Translations under genes and position numbers: made by a program | In this document: piece after piece, positions 1 through 7,118 of the stretch | How positions within the stretch are numbered: the stretch's first letter is position 1 | How the letters are laid out: each line of letters opens with the position of its first letter | The notes under the pieces: generated by a model | Told to the model about the DNA's origin: nothing | Database searches by the model: none | What the model saw: only the letters and a program-made list of their open reading frames with translations | DNA from: Spirochaetales bacterium | Lineage (GTDB): Bacteria; Spirochaetota; Spirochaetia; SZUA-6; RPPD01 | NCBI GenBank assembly: GCA_016929065.1 | Contig: JAFGJO010000048.1 | Coordinates: 1-52,439 of the forward strand | Direction: 5' to 3' | DNA length: 52,439 bases

Positions 1-575
1 ATCTGCGTAATCTGTGTACGCGCGGATAATCGCGCGGGAATCTGTGGTTTATTTTCTTCTCTTTTGGCTGACTTTTCACACAGTCTGAAGGAACGCAAAG
101 TGAAGAGAAAGAGGGTGGCTCCACCCTGTTCATGAATGGTCATCCATGTCTTATCCATAAGCGCAGGCCACCGAGTTGGCATCAGCAGTTTTCCAATTTC
201 CTATTCCGTGACAATGTATTCTTTTTCATCAAGTCTTTTTTAAAAGGTTTTCAACTCTGTATCGGAAACAAGATCCCATGTGCTTTTTGATCGATATACA
301 GAATATGTCTTTTATCGTAGTCCAAATACTGATCGAATCCTTCGCGCTCTTTGCGAGAACCAGTCTGGCTCATGCCTCGTGCATTCGCCAGCCAGTGCAA
401 AAACAAACAGCTCCTTCACAGCTTCCTCACAGGATCATTACTTTATATAAAAATACAATACGCTCCCTCAACCGGTTTTTGCCTTTCTATAAAACCAATC
501 GATGTTGGGCATCCATGCCCAAAACAGGGCGTAGCCCCCTTTTTCCTGGTTTCGTGGTTTATCTTTACCAAAATA
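1..575. other. Intergenic DNA without a recognisable gene
   Basis: I see no supported gene here. Short open frames exist on both strands but have no ribosome binding site and no family resemblance. The first 50 bases carry a phrase of the type ATCTGCGTAATCTGTG, which is common in degenerate intergenic DNA, interrupted by a small GC palindrome (CGCGCG-N6-CGCGCG). On the minus strand around 100-290 one frame is fairly open but broken by two stops. It may be gene debris, but I could not assign it to a family. Confidence 0.5.
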
Positions 576-604
576 TTGATTATTTCAGAATTTAGCGATA
601 TATT
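576..604 (+). promoter_or_regulatory. Probable ssrA promoter
   Basis: A -35-like TTGATT (576-581) and a -10-like TATATT (599-604) are separated by 17 bp. A start near 611 would give a leader of about 33 nt before the mature tmRNA 5' end. That leader contains two copies of the palindrome ATGTACAT (609-616 and 620-627) separated by 3 bp. This could be an operator or a processing site. Confidence 0.55.
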
Positions 605-643
605 AAACATGTACATAATATGTACATTGAATTTTATTTCAAG

Positions 644-993
644 GGGGGTGATACAGGTCTCGACTGGGGATTTGTTGGGTCAAGGGCTGCAAGTGGAGCG
701 CTGACTCCTTAAACCGGCACAAACATAACTGCAAACAATAACGCAGATTACGCAGTAGCTGCTTAGTTCAGCTACCGGGCTTTACATGCACTGTTCCGAG
801 CGTGTAAATGCTTGAAAGAAACCGGGACTTACCGGGAGCATTGGTCATGGTGTTTCAGGGAAATTTTTCATGACCTTGGATGACAATAGGTTGGCTCATG
901 TGCCGGTTGTCGTCTGAAATCAAACCATGAGCTAAGCTTGTAAAGGTTTTTGAAACGCACCTTAGGACGCGGGTTCGATTCCCGCCACCTCCA
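644..993 (+). ncRNA. ssrA: tmRNA (transfer-messenger RNA)
   Basis: This is the trans-translation RNA that rescues stalled ribosomes together with SmpB. The 5' end (GGGGGTG, 644-650) pairs with the 3' acceptor strand CACCTCC (986-992), with a discriminator A at 993. The T stem-loop is at 969-985 (GCGGG/CCCGC around TTCGATT). CCA is not encoded. The tag reading frame starts at the resume codon GCA (731) and ends at TAG (764-766), giving ANNNADYAVAA. This has the alanine-rich end expected for a degradation tag (E. coli: ANDENYALAA). The length of 350 nt is typical of one-piece tmRNA. A terminator follows immediately. Confidence 0.96.
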
Positions 994-994
994 T

Positions 995-1025
995 AAAAAA
1001 ACATCCCTTATGGGATGTTTTTTTT
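995..1025 (+). terminator. Rho-independent terminator of ssrA
   Basis: Stem ACATCCC (1001-1007), loop TTAT and arm GGGATGT (1012-1018) are preceded by an A run and followed by seven T residues. The terminator begins two bases after the tmRNA 3' end. Confidence 0.9.
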
Positions 1026-1080
1026 ATGTTTGTATGAAAGGGAATCGAACCCAAGTTATACTCACAGAAACAAAATCGGC

Positions 1081-1206
1081 TCCTGTAATTCCTTTCAGAA
1101 TTATCATAAATCTAAATATTTTTTGCCCCCAATGCTCGGAGAATGACTCACACTGGGGACGAAAAAAATATTTAGCGTTTTATTGTTGGATGGAGGAATT
1201 ACAGGA
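1081..1206. repeat. 126-bp imperfect palindromic element
   Basis: The outer arms TCCTGTAATTCC (1081-1092) and GGAATTACAGGA (1195-1206) are perfect inverted copies of 12 bp. Inside lies a second perfect pair, CTAAATATTTTTT (1112-1124) with AAAAAATATTTAG (1163-1175). It extends inward through a CCCCA(A/G)TG-type match around 1126-1134 and 1151-1158. The whole could fold into one long hairpin. The terminal inverted repeats and small size suggest a miniature element, but no clear target duplication is visible. Confidence 0.6.
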
Positions 1207-1330
1207 ACCATTTTTTTCTACAGAATATGGATATCCTCAATACTCTAATATTTCCCGGAAAAATCTGGAATTTGTATGTATATTGTTTTCACGTATACCC
1301 ACCACTTCAATGTGGCAATGAGGAGAAACA

Positions 1331-1876
1331 ATGTATAAAAACAATATTCTGATGATATCTACAACGTGTCTGCTGGTTTCAATGGCAGTTTTTAGTATTT
1401 CCGCTGAGGAAAAAAAGGAAAAGAAAATTGTAAAAACAGAACAGACTACCCATCAGGACGAGGAACTGGGAGATATTCCGGACTGGATACACCTTGCTTC
1501 AGATGAACTTGCTGTATCAGGAAAACTTGACAATTACCTGAACAGATTCCCCTCATCTGAATATTACTATTTGAAAGCCAGTAAAAAAGGAAAGTCATTT
1601 GAGGGCCTGACTTTTTGGGTGGTCAATTTCGAGTTCGACAGTGAGATATTTGATCTTGTTGAAAAAGAATACCAAAAAAAACTTGAAGCTGCCGGGATAC
1701 CCAAAAAACGGCTTTCTTCCATGGTGACATTACGCTCCACGCTTCTCGAAAAATACTGGATTGAATATGCTCTCTCTTACGATAACGGTTCACAGGAAAA
1801 ACAGTGGGAATACTTTGTCCTTGGCGTTGTGTCAAAAGCGGATATTGAAAAGGCAGTGAACAGAATAATAAAATAA
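1331..1876 (+). CDS. Secreted/periplasmic protein of unknown function
   Basis: The 181-residue protein begins with a classical signal peptide: a hydrophobic stretch at about residues 6-22, then SISA with probable cleavage before EEKKEKK. After cleavage there is a lysine/glutamate-rich linker (about 26-45), then a mixed region with no motif I recognise. The ATG at 1331 follows a GAGGAG ribosome binding site 6-7 nt upstream. The gene stands alone on this strand and ends one base before the convergent gene at 1877. The palindromic element at 1081-1206 lies upstream of it. No function is proposed. Confidence 0.8.
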   Translation: MYKNNILMISTTCLLVSMAVFSISAEEKKEKKIVKTEQTTHQDEELGDIPDWIHLASDELAVSGKLDNYLNRFPSSEYYYLKASKKGKSFEGLTFWVVNFEFDSEIFDLVEKEYQKKLEAAGIPKKRLSSMVTLRSTLLEKYWIEYALSYDNGSQEKQWEYFVLGVVSKADIEKAVNRIIK

Positions 1877-2236
1877 TTATTTCTTGTCGTTTTCAAAGAG
1901 TTCATCAAACGAAGGCACATAATCCGGATTGCTCATCCGCTGCTTTTTTTCCTGTTCCTCAGCAAGCTTTTTCAGTTCTGCTTCTTCTTCGTTGAGTTTG
2001 ATCACCAGTTCGCGGTAGGCTTCTTCCAGGTTTTTTCCGCCGAAGTATTTTGAGAGGGCCTTGGCTATCTCGATTGCCATGGTTTCACGCTCTTCAAGAT
2101 CAGAGAGTTTCCAGATGCTCCGCAGGGCGGATTCATACAGGGTATCCAGATCCTCGGGATTCCCCGGTATTTTTGCACAGCTGTGCCGCAGCAGATATTT
2201 GTTCAGTTTGTCAATAATTAATTCAAGTTTCCCCAT
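1877..2236 (-). CDS. Small cytoplasmic protein of unknown function, helical
   Basis: I chose the internal ATG at 2236 (MGKLELIIDKL, 119 residues). It has an AAGG-type site upstream, and the longer frame from 2284 would run into the tRNA-Arg gene. The product looks entirely helical. A glutamate/lysine-rich, probably coiled-coil stretch covers about residues 72-105, and the tail contains PSFDELFEND. There is no signal peptide or membrane segment. The gene lies just downstream of tRNA-Arg in the same direction and could be co-transcribed with it. The family was not recognised. Confidence 0.7.
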   Translation of the reverse strand: MGKLELIIDKLNKYLLRHSCAKIPGNPEDLDTLYESALRSIWKLSDLEERETMAIEIAKALSKYFGGKNLEEAYRELVIKLNEEEAELKKLAEEQEKKQRMSNPDYVPSFDELFENDKK

Positions 2237-2259
2237 ATTTGCAACCTTGAAATAAAATA

Positions 2260-2333
<74 letters not shown>

Positions 2334-2335
2334 GT

Positions 2336-2391
2336 TTTGCGACTGAATTATTCCATCTGTAAGACATGAAACAAAATAATTCGGTCGCAAA
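2336..2391. repeat. Inverted repeat directly upstream of tRNA-Arg
   Basis: Two 17-bp arms (2336-2352 and 2375-2391) match at 16 of 17 positions as inverted copies. The arm sequence is TTTGCGAC(T/C)GAATTATT, and the only difference would be a G-U pair in RNA. The spacer is 22 bp. The element begins two bases before the 5' end of the minus-strand tRNA gene, so it lies in or next to its promoter or precursor leader. Confidence 0.7.
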
Positions 2392-2396
2392 TTTGA

Positions 2397-2436
2397 AGTT
2401 TCAATGTGTCCTGTTATAAAGGAATACATTGAAACT
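2397..2436. repeat. Second inverted repeat upstream of tRNA-Arg
   Basis: Perfect 11-bp arms AGTTTCAATGT (2397-2407) and ACATTGAAACT (2426-2436) flank an 18-bp spacer. It sits six bases beyond the neighbouring 2336-2391 repeat, so two unrelated hairpins are arranged in tandem. A weaker GAAATATT/AATATTTC pair follows at 2453-2486. Confidence 0.65.
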
Positions 2437-2598
2437 CCACGTCTTCCATCCAGAAATATTCTATTGTCAATAAAAAGAAATATTTCGGGTTATACATAAG
2501 CAGTTCCAGTACAACAGAGAATAACGCGAACAGAGTGCAAAGTCAATGCGAAATTTATCATTTTCAACAAAAACCGGAATTCATGCCAAAAGTCCTAC

Positions 2599-2626
2599 TT
2601 GACTAATCCCCAATACAGTATATATT
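2599..2626 (+). promoter_or_regulatory. Promoter of the 2638 membrane gene and maf
   Basis: TTGACT (2599-2604) and TATATT (2621-2626) are spaced 16 bp. The predicted start at about 2633 leaves only some 5 nt before the ATG at 2638, so translation may be nearly leaderless. The promoter also argues against the longer reading that would start at 2599. Confidence 0.65.
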
Positions 2627-2637
2627 CTACCAATCTT

Positions 2638-2877
2638 ATGAAGCTGACAAAAAAAAACATTCCATTATTTATCGGGACCCTGTTTCTCGGTATGGTGATC
2701 GGCGGACTGGCATGGGAGATCTTTGAACGCCTGCTTGGCATGATTGGAAGTACCTTCTCCCTCACCCTGAAAGAACCGCTGGGATTTGACTTCTATGTTT
2801 TTGCGTTATTTATACGCCCGAACATCGGCATGGCAATGGGATGTGCTGCAGGCGGTCTTTTGTTCTTCAAACTTTAA
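2638..2877 (+). CDS. Small membrane protein, DUF4321-like
   Basis: The 79-residue protein starts MKLTKKN and has two hydrophobic membrane segments (about 7-25 and 51-78) joined by a loop of about 25 residues containing SFSLTLKEPLGFDFYVF. The pattern of a glycine-rich first helix, a short loop and a second helix ending in GLLFFKL resembles the DUF4321 family. In my recollection that family often sits beside maf, as here (30-bp gap). The ATG at 2638 was chosen because the promoter covers the alternative start, and it lacks a clear ribosome binding site. Its function is unknown. Confidence 0.7.
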   Translation: MKLTKKNIPLFIGTLFLGMVIGGLAWEIFERLLGMIGSTFSLTLKEPLGFDFYVFALFIRPNIGMAMGCAAGGLLFFKL

Positions 2878-2907
2878 AAACGGATATACTCCGGAAAGAG
2901 TAATTAT

Positions 2908-3498
2908 ATGGATACAATCATTCTTGCATCAGGGTCACCCCGTCGGCGTGAACTGCTGCAGAAAGTCAAAATACCCATCAAAATTCTCCCCCCCCAGGTC
3001 AATGAGGAGGCATTCCTCAAGGATGCCACGGCAGAGACTGCCATGGAGATTGCAAAACATAAAGTTGAAACAATCATCAAACTTTTCAAACAGGAATCGC
3101 CCCGCTGGATACTGGGGGCGGACACACTTGTCGAGATCAATGGCTCATTTGTCGGCAAGCCGTCAGGGATCGAGGAGGCGGAATCATTTTTACGGCGGCT
3201 CTCCGGAAAAAAACACAAGGTCCACACCGGCATAGCCCTGCTGGCTGAAAAACAGCAGCCCATTGCCGCCCGGCTCTGCACCACCGAGGTCAAATTCCGG
3301 ACCATGAATGACGATGATATCCGGTTTTATCTGGATTCCGGCGAATGGACCGGGGCCGCAGGCGGTTATCGCATTCAGGAACAGGGCAGTTTCTTTGTTG
3401 AATGGATAAGGGGCTCATACAGTAACGTGGTTGGATTACCCTTGGAGTTGCTCTATGAGATGCTTAAAGAACATCAGTATAACTTTGGCAGAGGGTAG
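2908..3498 (+). CDS. maf: Maf-family nucleoside triphosphate pyrophosphatase
   Basis: Maf proteins hydrolyse non-canonical or modified NTPs, and in some subfamilies dTTP/UTP, to the monophosphate and pyrophosphate. They are linked to house-cleaning and septum control. The N-terminus carries the signature ILASGSPRRREL (residues 5-16), GADTL places the probable catalytic Asp at residue 72, and AAGGYRIQEQG matches the C-terminal substrate region. At 196 residues the length is normal. The gene begins 30 bp after the small membrane protein and probably shares its promoter. I did not resolve which Maf subfamily (YhdE, YceF) applies. Confidence 0.93.
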   Translation: MDTIILASGSPRRRELLQKVKIPIKILPPQVNEEAFLKDATAETAMEIAKHKVETIIKLFKQESPRWILGADTLVEINGSFVGKPSGIEEAESFLRRLSGKKHKVHTGIALLAEKQQPIAARLCTTEVKFRTMNDDDIRFYLDSGEWTGAAGGYRIQEQGSFFVEWIRGSYSNVVGLPLELLYEMLKEHQYNFGRG

Positions 3499-3534
3499 AC
3501 ATACTTTTTCAAACAGTGTATAAATAGAACAAAA

Positions 3535-3617
3535 GTACTGTTCAATAATCCCATACTATAGTATATTACAGTTCCTTTGTGTCACTCACAGTACATGAAC
3601 ATAAAAGGGACTATACT
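3535..3617 (+). promoter_or_regulatory. Structured region upstream of rpsB, probable promoter/leader
   Basis: This AT-rich stretch has a perfect palindrome ATACTATAGTAT (3553-3564). It also has an inverted pair GTACTGT (3535-3541)/ACAGTAC (3588-3594) and two -10-like hexamers, TATATT (3562-3567) and TATACT (3612-3617). No good -35 goes with them. Bacterial rpsB is often autoregulated through its leader, so a structured leader is plausible here but not shown. Confidence 0.35.
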
Positions 3618-3643
3618 ATTTTAATCAAGCAAGGAGGACACGT

Positions 3644-4639
3644 GTGGCAGTTGTCACTATGAAAAACCTTTTAGAATCCGGCGTACATTTCGGTCATCAG
3701 ACCAAGCGCTGGGATCCACGAATGAAACGATTCATTTTTACCGAGAGAAACGGTATCCATATTATTGATCTTCAGAAAACGATCACTTCGATAAAAGACG
3801 CATATGAAGCAGTCAGAAAAGTCGTTCTGGAAAACAAATCAGTGATGTTTGTCGGCACTAAAAAACAGGCCCAGCAGGCAGTTGAACGCGAAGCCAAACG
3901 GTGTAACATGTATTATGTCAACAACCGGTGGCCGGGCGGCATGCTCACCAATTTTACGACAATCAAGAAATCGATCCTTCGCCTGAAGAAAATCGACAAA
4001 ATGGAAGTTGACGGAACATTTGAAAGCCTGACAAAAAAAGAAGTCGCGCGGCTTCTCAAGGAAAAGTCAAAACTGGAAAAAAACCTTGGCGGAATCAAGG
4101 AAATGAAGGATCTGCCGGGAATTCTTTTTATTATTGATACCAAAAAAGAAGAAATTGCTGTCGATGAAGCCCGCAAAATGGGTATTCCTATTGTGGCAGT
4201 TGTTGATACAAATTGTAATCCTGACGGCATTGATTTCCCCATTCCGGGAAATGATGACGCTATTCGTGCAATTACGCTGTTTACGCAAATTATTGCAAAC
4301 GCTGTAGTTGAGGCCGAAAACGAGGCGGGTCTCGAAGTAATCGATTCGTTAAACGAGGAAGATGAAAATTCAATTGAATCAAAAGATACGGTTATTGACA
4401 AGGACGCGCTGGCCGATGAAGATGAAGAATTTTACGAGGAAAAAAAGACCGAAACACCCGTTGTTGAAGCGGAATATTCCGAATATCTCGTAAAGGACGA
4501 AGAAGAAACAGCACCAGAATCCGTGCCAGAGACCAAAGACGAAACTCCGGCAGAGGAAAAAGCATCAGCGCCCGAACAGGTTGCATCGGAAGATGAAGAA
4601 ACAAAGGCTGCTGAAGTAACTCCTGAAGCAACAGAATAA
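3644..4639 (+). CDS. rpsB: 30S ribosomal protein S2 with long acidic C-terminal tail
   Basis: S2 binds late in 30S assembly and helps recruit S1. The start is GTG at 3644 ([19 protein letters not shown]), preceded by AAGGAGG. The S2 core, including [10 protein letters not shown] and the PGILFIIDT segment, covers about residues 1-230. A tail of about 95 residues follows that is very rich in Glu, Asp, Ala, Thr and Pro. Most S2 proteins are about 230-260 residues, so 331 is long. The tail has no Cys or Trp and looks disordered. The gene has its own leader and terminator and precedes tsf, as in most bacteria. Confidence 0.97.
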   Translation: MAVVTMKNLLESGVHFGHQTKRWDPRMKRFIFTERNGIHIIDLQKTITSIKDAYEAVRKVVLENKSVMFVGTKKQAQQAVEREAKRCNMYYVNNRWPGGMLTNFTTIKKSILRLKKIDKMEVDGTFESLTKKEVARLLKEKSKLEKNLGGIKEMKDLPGILFIIDTKKEEIAVDEARKMGIPIVAVVDTNCNPDGIDFPIPGNDDAIRAITLFTQIIANAVVEAENEAGLEVIDSLNEEDENSIESKDTVIDKDALADEDEEFYEEKKTETPVVEAEYSEYLVKDEEETAPESVPETKDETPAEEKASAPEQVASEDEETKAAEVTPEATE

Positions 4640-4681
4640 CGTTTTCGACTCACGCATCGACTTTTTTAATACAATAACTAC

Positions 4682-4710
4682 TGCGGCACCATTTTGGTGC
4701 CGCATTTTAT
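4682..4710 (+). terminator. Terminator after rpsB
   Basis: TGCGGCACC (4682-4690), loop ATTTT and GGTGCCGCA (4696-4704) form a perfect 9-bp stem followed by TTTTAT. It lies between rpsB and tsf, so it may attenuate rather than fully separate the two. Confidence 0.8.
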
Positions 4711-4827
4711 ACAGCTGGATGAAACGGAAAAAGCGCATGTGCTCTTGATTGTCAGCATACTGCCGTTTATCCCCGGTCATGACAGGCCGGGTAAATCCAC
4801 AGGAAAAAATCCAACAAGGAGCCTAAT

Positions 4828-5682
4828 ATGGAAATCAAAGCAATTGAAGTGAAGAAGCTGCGCGATAAAACAGGCGCGGGAATGATGGAATGCAAAAAAG
4901 CACTCGTTGATGCTGCTGGCGATTTTGCCAAAGCGGAAAAAATTCTCAAGGAACTCGGACTTGCCGCTGCAGCAAAACGCGCGGGACGTGCAACAAACGA
5001 AGGCCGCATTTTTATCGAAGCATCAGATTCACGCGCGGCAGTTCTTGAGCTCTCCTGTGAAACCGATTTTGTCGCCAAAAACGAGGACTTTCAGAAACTC
5101 GGGAACAAACTCGCAGGAATCGTGCTCCAGGAAAATCCGAAAGAAAAGACAAAGGCAATGGAAGATGAAATCACTTCGACAGTCGGAATCATCAAGGAAA
5201 ACATTCAACTCCGCAGATTTATCACCATGGAAGCGGCTGCAGACGAGTTTTTCAGCAGCTATATTCACGGTGAAGGAAGAATCGGCGTCGTTCTCAAAAT
5301 AAAAGCCGGCAATCCGGATGTAAAAAATATCGATGCAGTGAAAGACCTCGCGTTCAATCTTGCCCTGCACATTGCGGCCTTCAGTCCACTGTATGTCTCC
5401 GAAGACAGGATCGATGCGTCGTATCTGAAGGAACAGGAAGAGATTTTCACAAAACAGGCGTCACAGCTCGGAAAACCGGAAAACGTTCTTGCCGGGATTG
5501 TGAAGGGCAAAATGAAAAAACATTTCGCCGAAATCTGTCTTGTCGACCAGAACTATGTCCGGGATGAGAAATTCCAGGTCAGACAGGTTCTGGAAAATGC
5601 CGGCAAGGAAACCGGCACAACACTTGCCATCGTTGATTTTATCTACTTTAAAGTCGGCGAAGAACTTCCATCAGAAGAATAA
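4828..5682 (+). CDS. tsf: Elongation factor Ts
   Basis: EF-Ts is the guanine nucleotide exchange factor that regenerates EF-Tu-GTP. The N-terminal UBA-like region reads KLRDKTGAGMMECKKAL (about 10-26). The core carries ELSCETDFVAKN (about 73-84), which contains the TDFVA motif that contacts EF-Tu. The length of 284 residues is normal. A ribosome binding site AAGGAG lies 7 nt before the ATG. The gene has terminators on both sides, so it may be transcribed alone or by read-through from rpsB. Confidence 0.97.
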   Translation: MEIKAIEVKKLRDKTGAGMMECKKALVDAAGDFAKAEKILKELGLAAAAKRAGRATNEGRIFIEASDSRAAVLELSCETDFVAKNEDFQKLGNKLAGIVLQENPKEKTKAMEDEITSTVGIIKENIQLRRFITMEAAADEFFSSYIHGEGRIGVVLKIKAGNPDVKNIDAVKDLAFNLALHIAAFSPLYVSEDRIDASYLKEQEEIFTKQASQLGKPENVLAGIVKGKMKKHFAEICLVDQNYVRDEKFQVRQVLENAGKETGTTLAIVDFIYFKVGEELPSEE

Positions 5683-5692
5683 AACCTCTGCA

Positions 5693-5728
5693 GGGAACAA
5701 ATCCGGACGGGTTTGTTCCCTTTTTTTT
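5693..5728 (+). terminator. Terminator after tsf
   Basis: GGGAACAAA (5693-5701) pairs with TTTGTTCCC (5712-5720) around a 10-base loop, and eight T residues follow (5721-5728). This is a strong intrinsic terminator. Confidence 0.92.
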
Positions 5729-5746
5729 GATTATTTCAGAAAACAC

Positions 5747-5775
5747 TTGTGGAATAATCAAAAACCGTCTTTAAT
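5747..5775 (+). promoter_or_regulatory. Possible promoter of the frr operon
   Basis: TTGTGG (5747-5752) and TTTAAT (5770-5775) are 17 bp apart, about 60 bp before frr and just after the tsf terminator. The hexamers are only moderate. A promoter is expected here because the terminator separates frr from tsf. Confidence 0.35.
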
Positions 5776-5835
5776 AAAATCACGAGAAATGATAGTATCG
5801 TAAAGAACTTTCACAGTCCATAACAGGAGGAATAT

Positions 5836-6393
5836 ATGCCGGAACAAGTAAAAAAGAATACCGAAGAAAGGATGCAAAAATCGATTACAGCCCTGAATAC
5901 GGAATTTAACGGACTTCGGACCGGAAGAGCATCTGCAGCGCTTTTCGATGCAGTAAAAGTGGATTATTACGGGCAAAAAACACCTCTCAGTCAGGTTGCG
6001 ACAATTTCAATCCCCGAAGCACGGCTTGTGGTCATTCAGCCGTGGGACAAATCCGTCCTGGGTGAAATTGAAAAGGCAATACAGAAATCAGAACTTTCGA
6101 TTAACCCAAACAATGACGGAAAAGTAATCCGGATCAGTATTCCGCCGCTCACCGAGGAACGCCGCAAGGAACTGGTTAAGATCGCAAAAAACAAAGCGGA
6201 ACAGACACGCGTTTCCATCCGTAATATCCGCCGGGATGCAAACGAAGAAATCAAAAACCTTGAAAAAGCGCATACCATCAGTGAGGATGATCTCAAGAGG
6301 TCAACCGATGAAATCCAGAAAGTGACCGATAAATATATAGAAGAAGTGAATCATGTGCTCGAGGCAAAAGAAAAGGAGATTCTCGAAGTCTGA
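5836..6393 (+). CDS. frr: Ribosome recycling factor
   Basis: RRF splits post-termination ribosomes together with EF-G and IF3. The 185-residue length is standard. LNTEFNGLRTGRASAALFD (about 19-37) matches the conserved start of helix 1, and ISIPPLTEERRKELVKIAK (about 99-117) matches the long-helix signature. The ribosome binding site is AGGAGG, 6 nt upstream. Its stop codon overlaps the uppS start (TGATG), which indicates translational coupling. It is the first gene of a packed run continuing to at least rseP. Confidence 0.97.
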   Translation: MPEQVKKNTEERMQKSITALNTEFNGLRTGRASAALFDAVKVDYYGQKTPLSQVATISIPEARLVVIQPWDKSVLGEIEKAIQKSELSINPNNDGKVIRISIPPLTEERRKELVKIAKNKAEQTRVSIRNIRRDANEEIKNLEKAHTISEDDLKRSTDEIQKVTDKYIEEVNHVLEAKEKEILEV

Positions 6394-7118
6394 TGCCGAA
6401 ACCACAATCTTCCTCTTTCACAATAAGCCGGCGGAACCTCCCGCGTCATGTCGGCATCATCATGGATGGAAACGGACGGTGGGCAGTACAGCGCAACAAG
6501 CCCAGGCACAAAGGCCATATCGAGGGGCTTGAATCCGCAAAACGGGTCGTCAAGGCAGCCGCTGAAACGGGGCTGAAATATGTTTCTTTGTATACATTCT
6601 CGACAGAGAACTGGAAGCGTGCCGAAGAAGAAGTGTCATACCTGATGTTCCTGGTAAAAAAACACCTGAAAAAGGAATATCAGTTTTACCGTGAAAACAA
6701 CATCCGGATTGTTCATTCAGGCGAAACAACCCGCCTGCAGAAAGGCGTGGTAAAATCGATTTCCGAAACAATCGACGAGACAAAAGGGTTTGACGGACTA
6801 ACCGTCAATCTCGCACTCAACTACGGCGGGAGAGACGAAATAATCCGCGCTGTCGGCCGCTGCGTTGAAAAAACAGGCCATGCACCCGGGACCGAAAAAG
6901 AAATGGGCAAATACCTGGATCAGCCGAATTTCCCCGATGCCGATTTGATCATCCGCACCGGCGGAGAGCAGCGCCTGAGCAATTTTCTGCTCTGGCAAAG
7001 CTCTTATGCTGAATTTTATTTCAGCGACAAACTGTGGCCGGACTGGTCTGGAAATGACCTGACCGAGGCAATCCTGGATTTTCAAAAGAGAAAAAGGAGG
7101 TTTGGAAACGCCAAATGA
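6393..7118 (+). CDS. uppS: Undecaprenyl diphosphate synthase (cis-prenyltransferase)
   Basis: This enzyme adds isopentenyl units in cis to farnesyl diphosphate to make the C55 lipid carrier for peptidoglycan and O-antigen. HVGIIMDGNGRWA (residues 19-31) contains the catalytic Asp25 and the diphosphate-binding loop. The downstream segments YTFSTENWKR and RTGGEQRLSNFLLWQSSYAE are the other family signatures. At 241 residues the length is typical. The ATG overlaps the frr stop, and the end overlaps cdsA by four bases (ATGA). Confidence 0.97.
   Translation: MPKPQSSSFTISRRNLPRHVGIIMDGNGRWAVQRNKPRHKGHIEGLESAKRVVKAAAETGLKYVSLYTFSTENWKRAEEEVSYLMFLVKKHLKKEYQFYRENNIRIVHSGETTRLQKGVVKSISETIDETKGFDGLTVNLALNYGGRDEIIRAVGRCVEKTGHAPGTEKEMGKYLDQPNFPDADLIIRTGGEQRLSNFLLWQSSYAEFYFSDKLWPDWSGNDLTEAILDFQKRKRRFGNAK

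Noticed and set aside
278-704. Open frames of 105 and 117 codons upstream of ssrA
   Set aside because: They have no ribosome binding site, no protein-like composition, and the second runs into the tmRNA gene.
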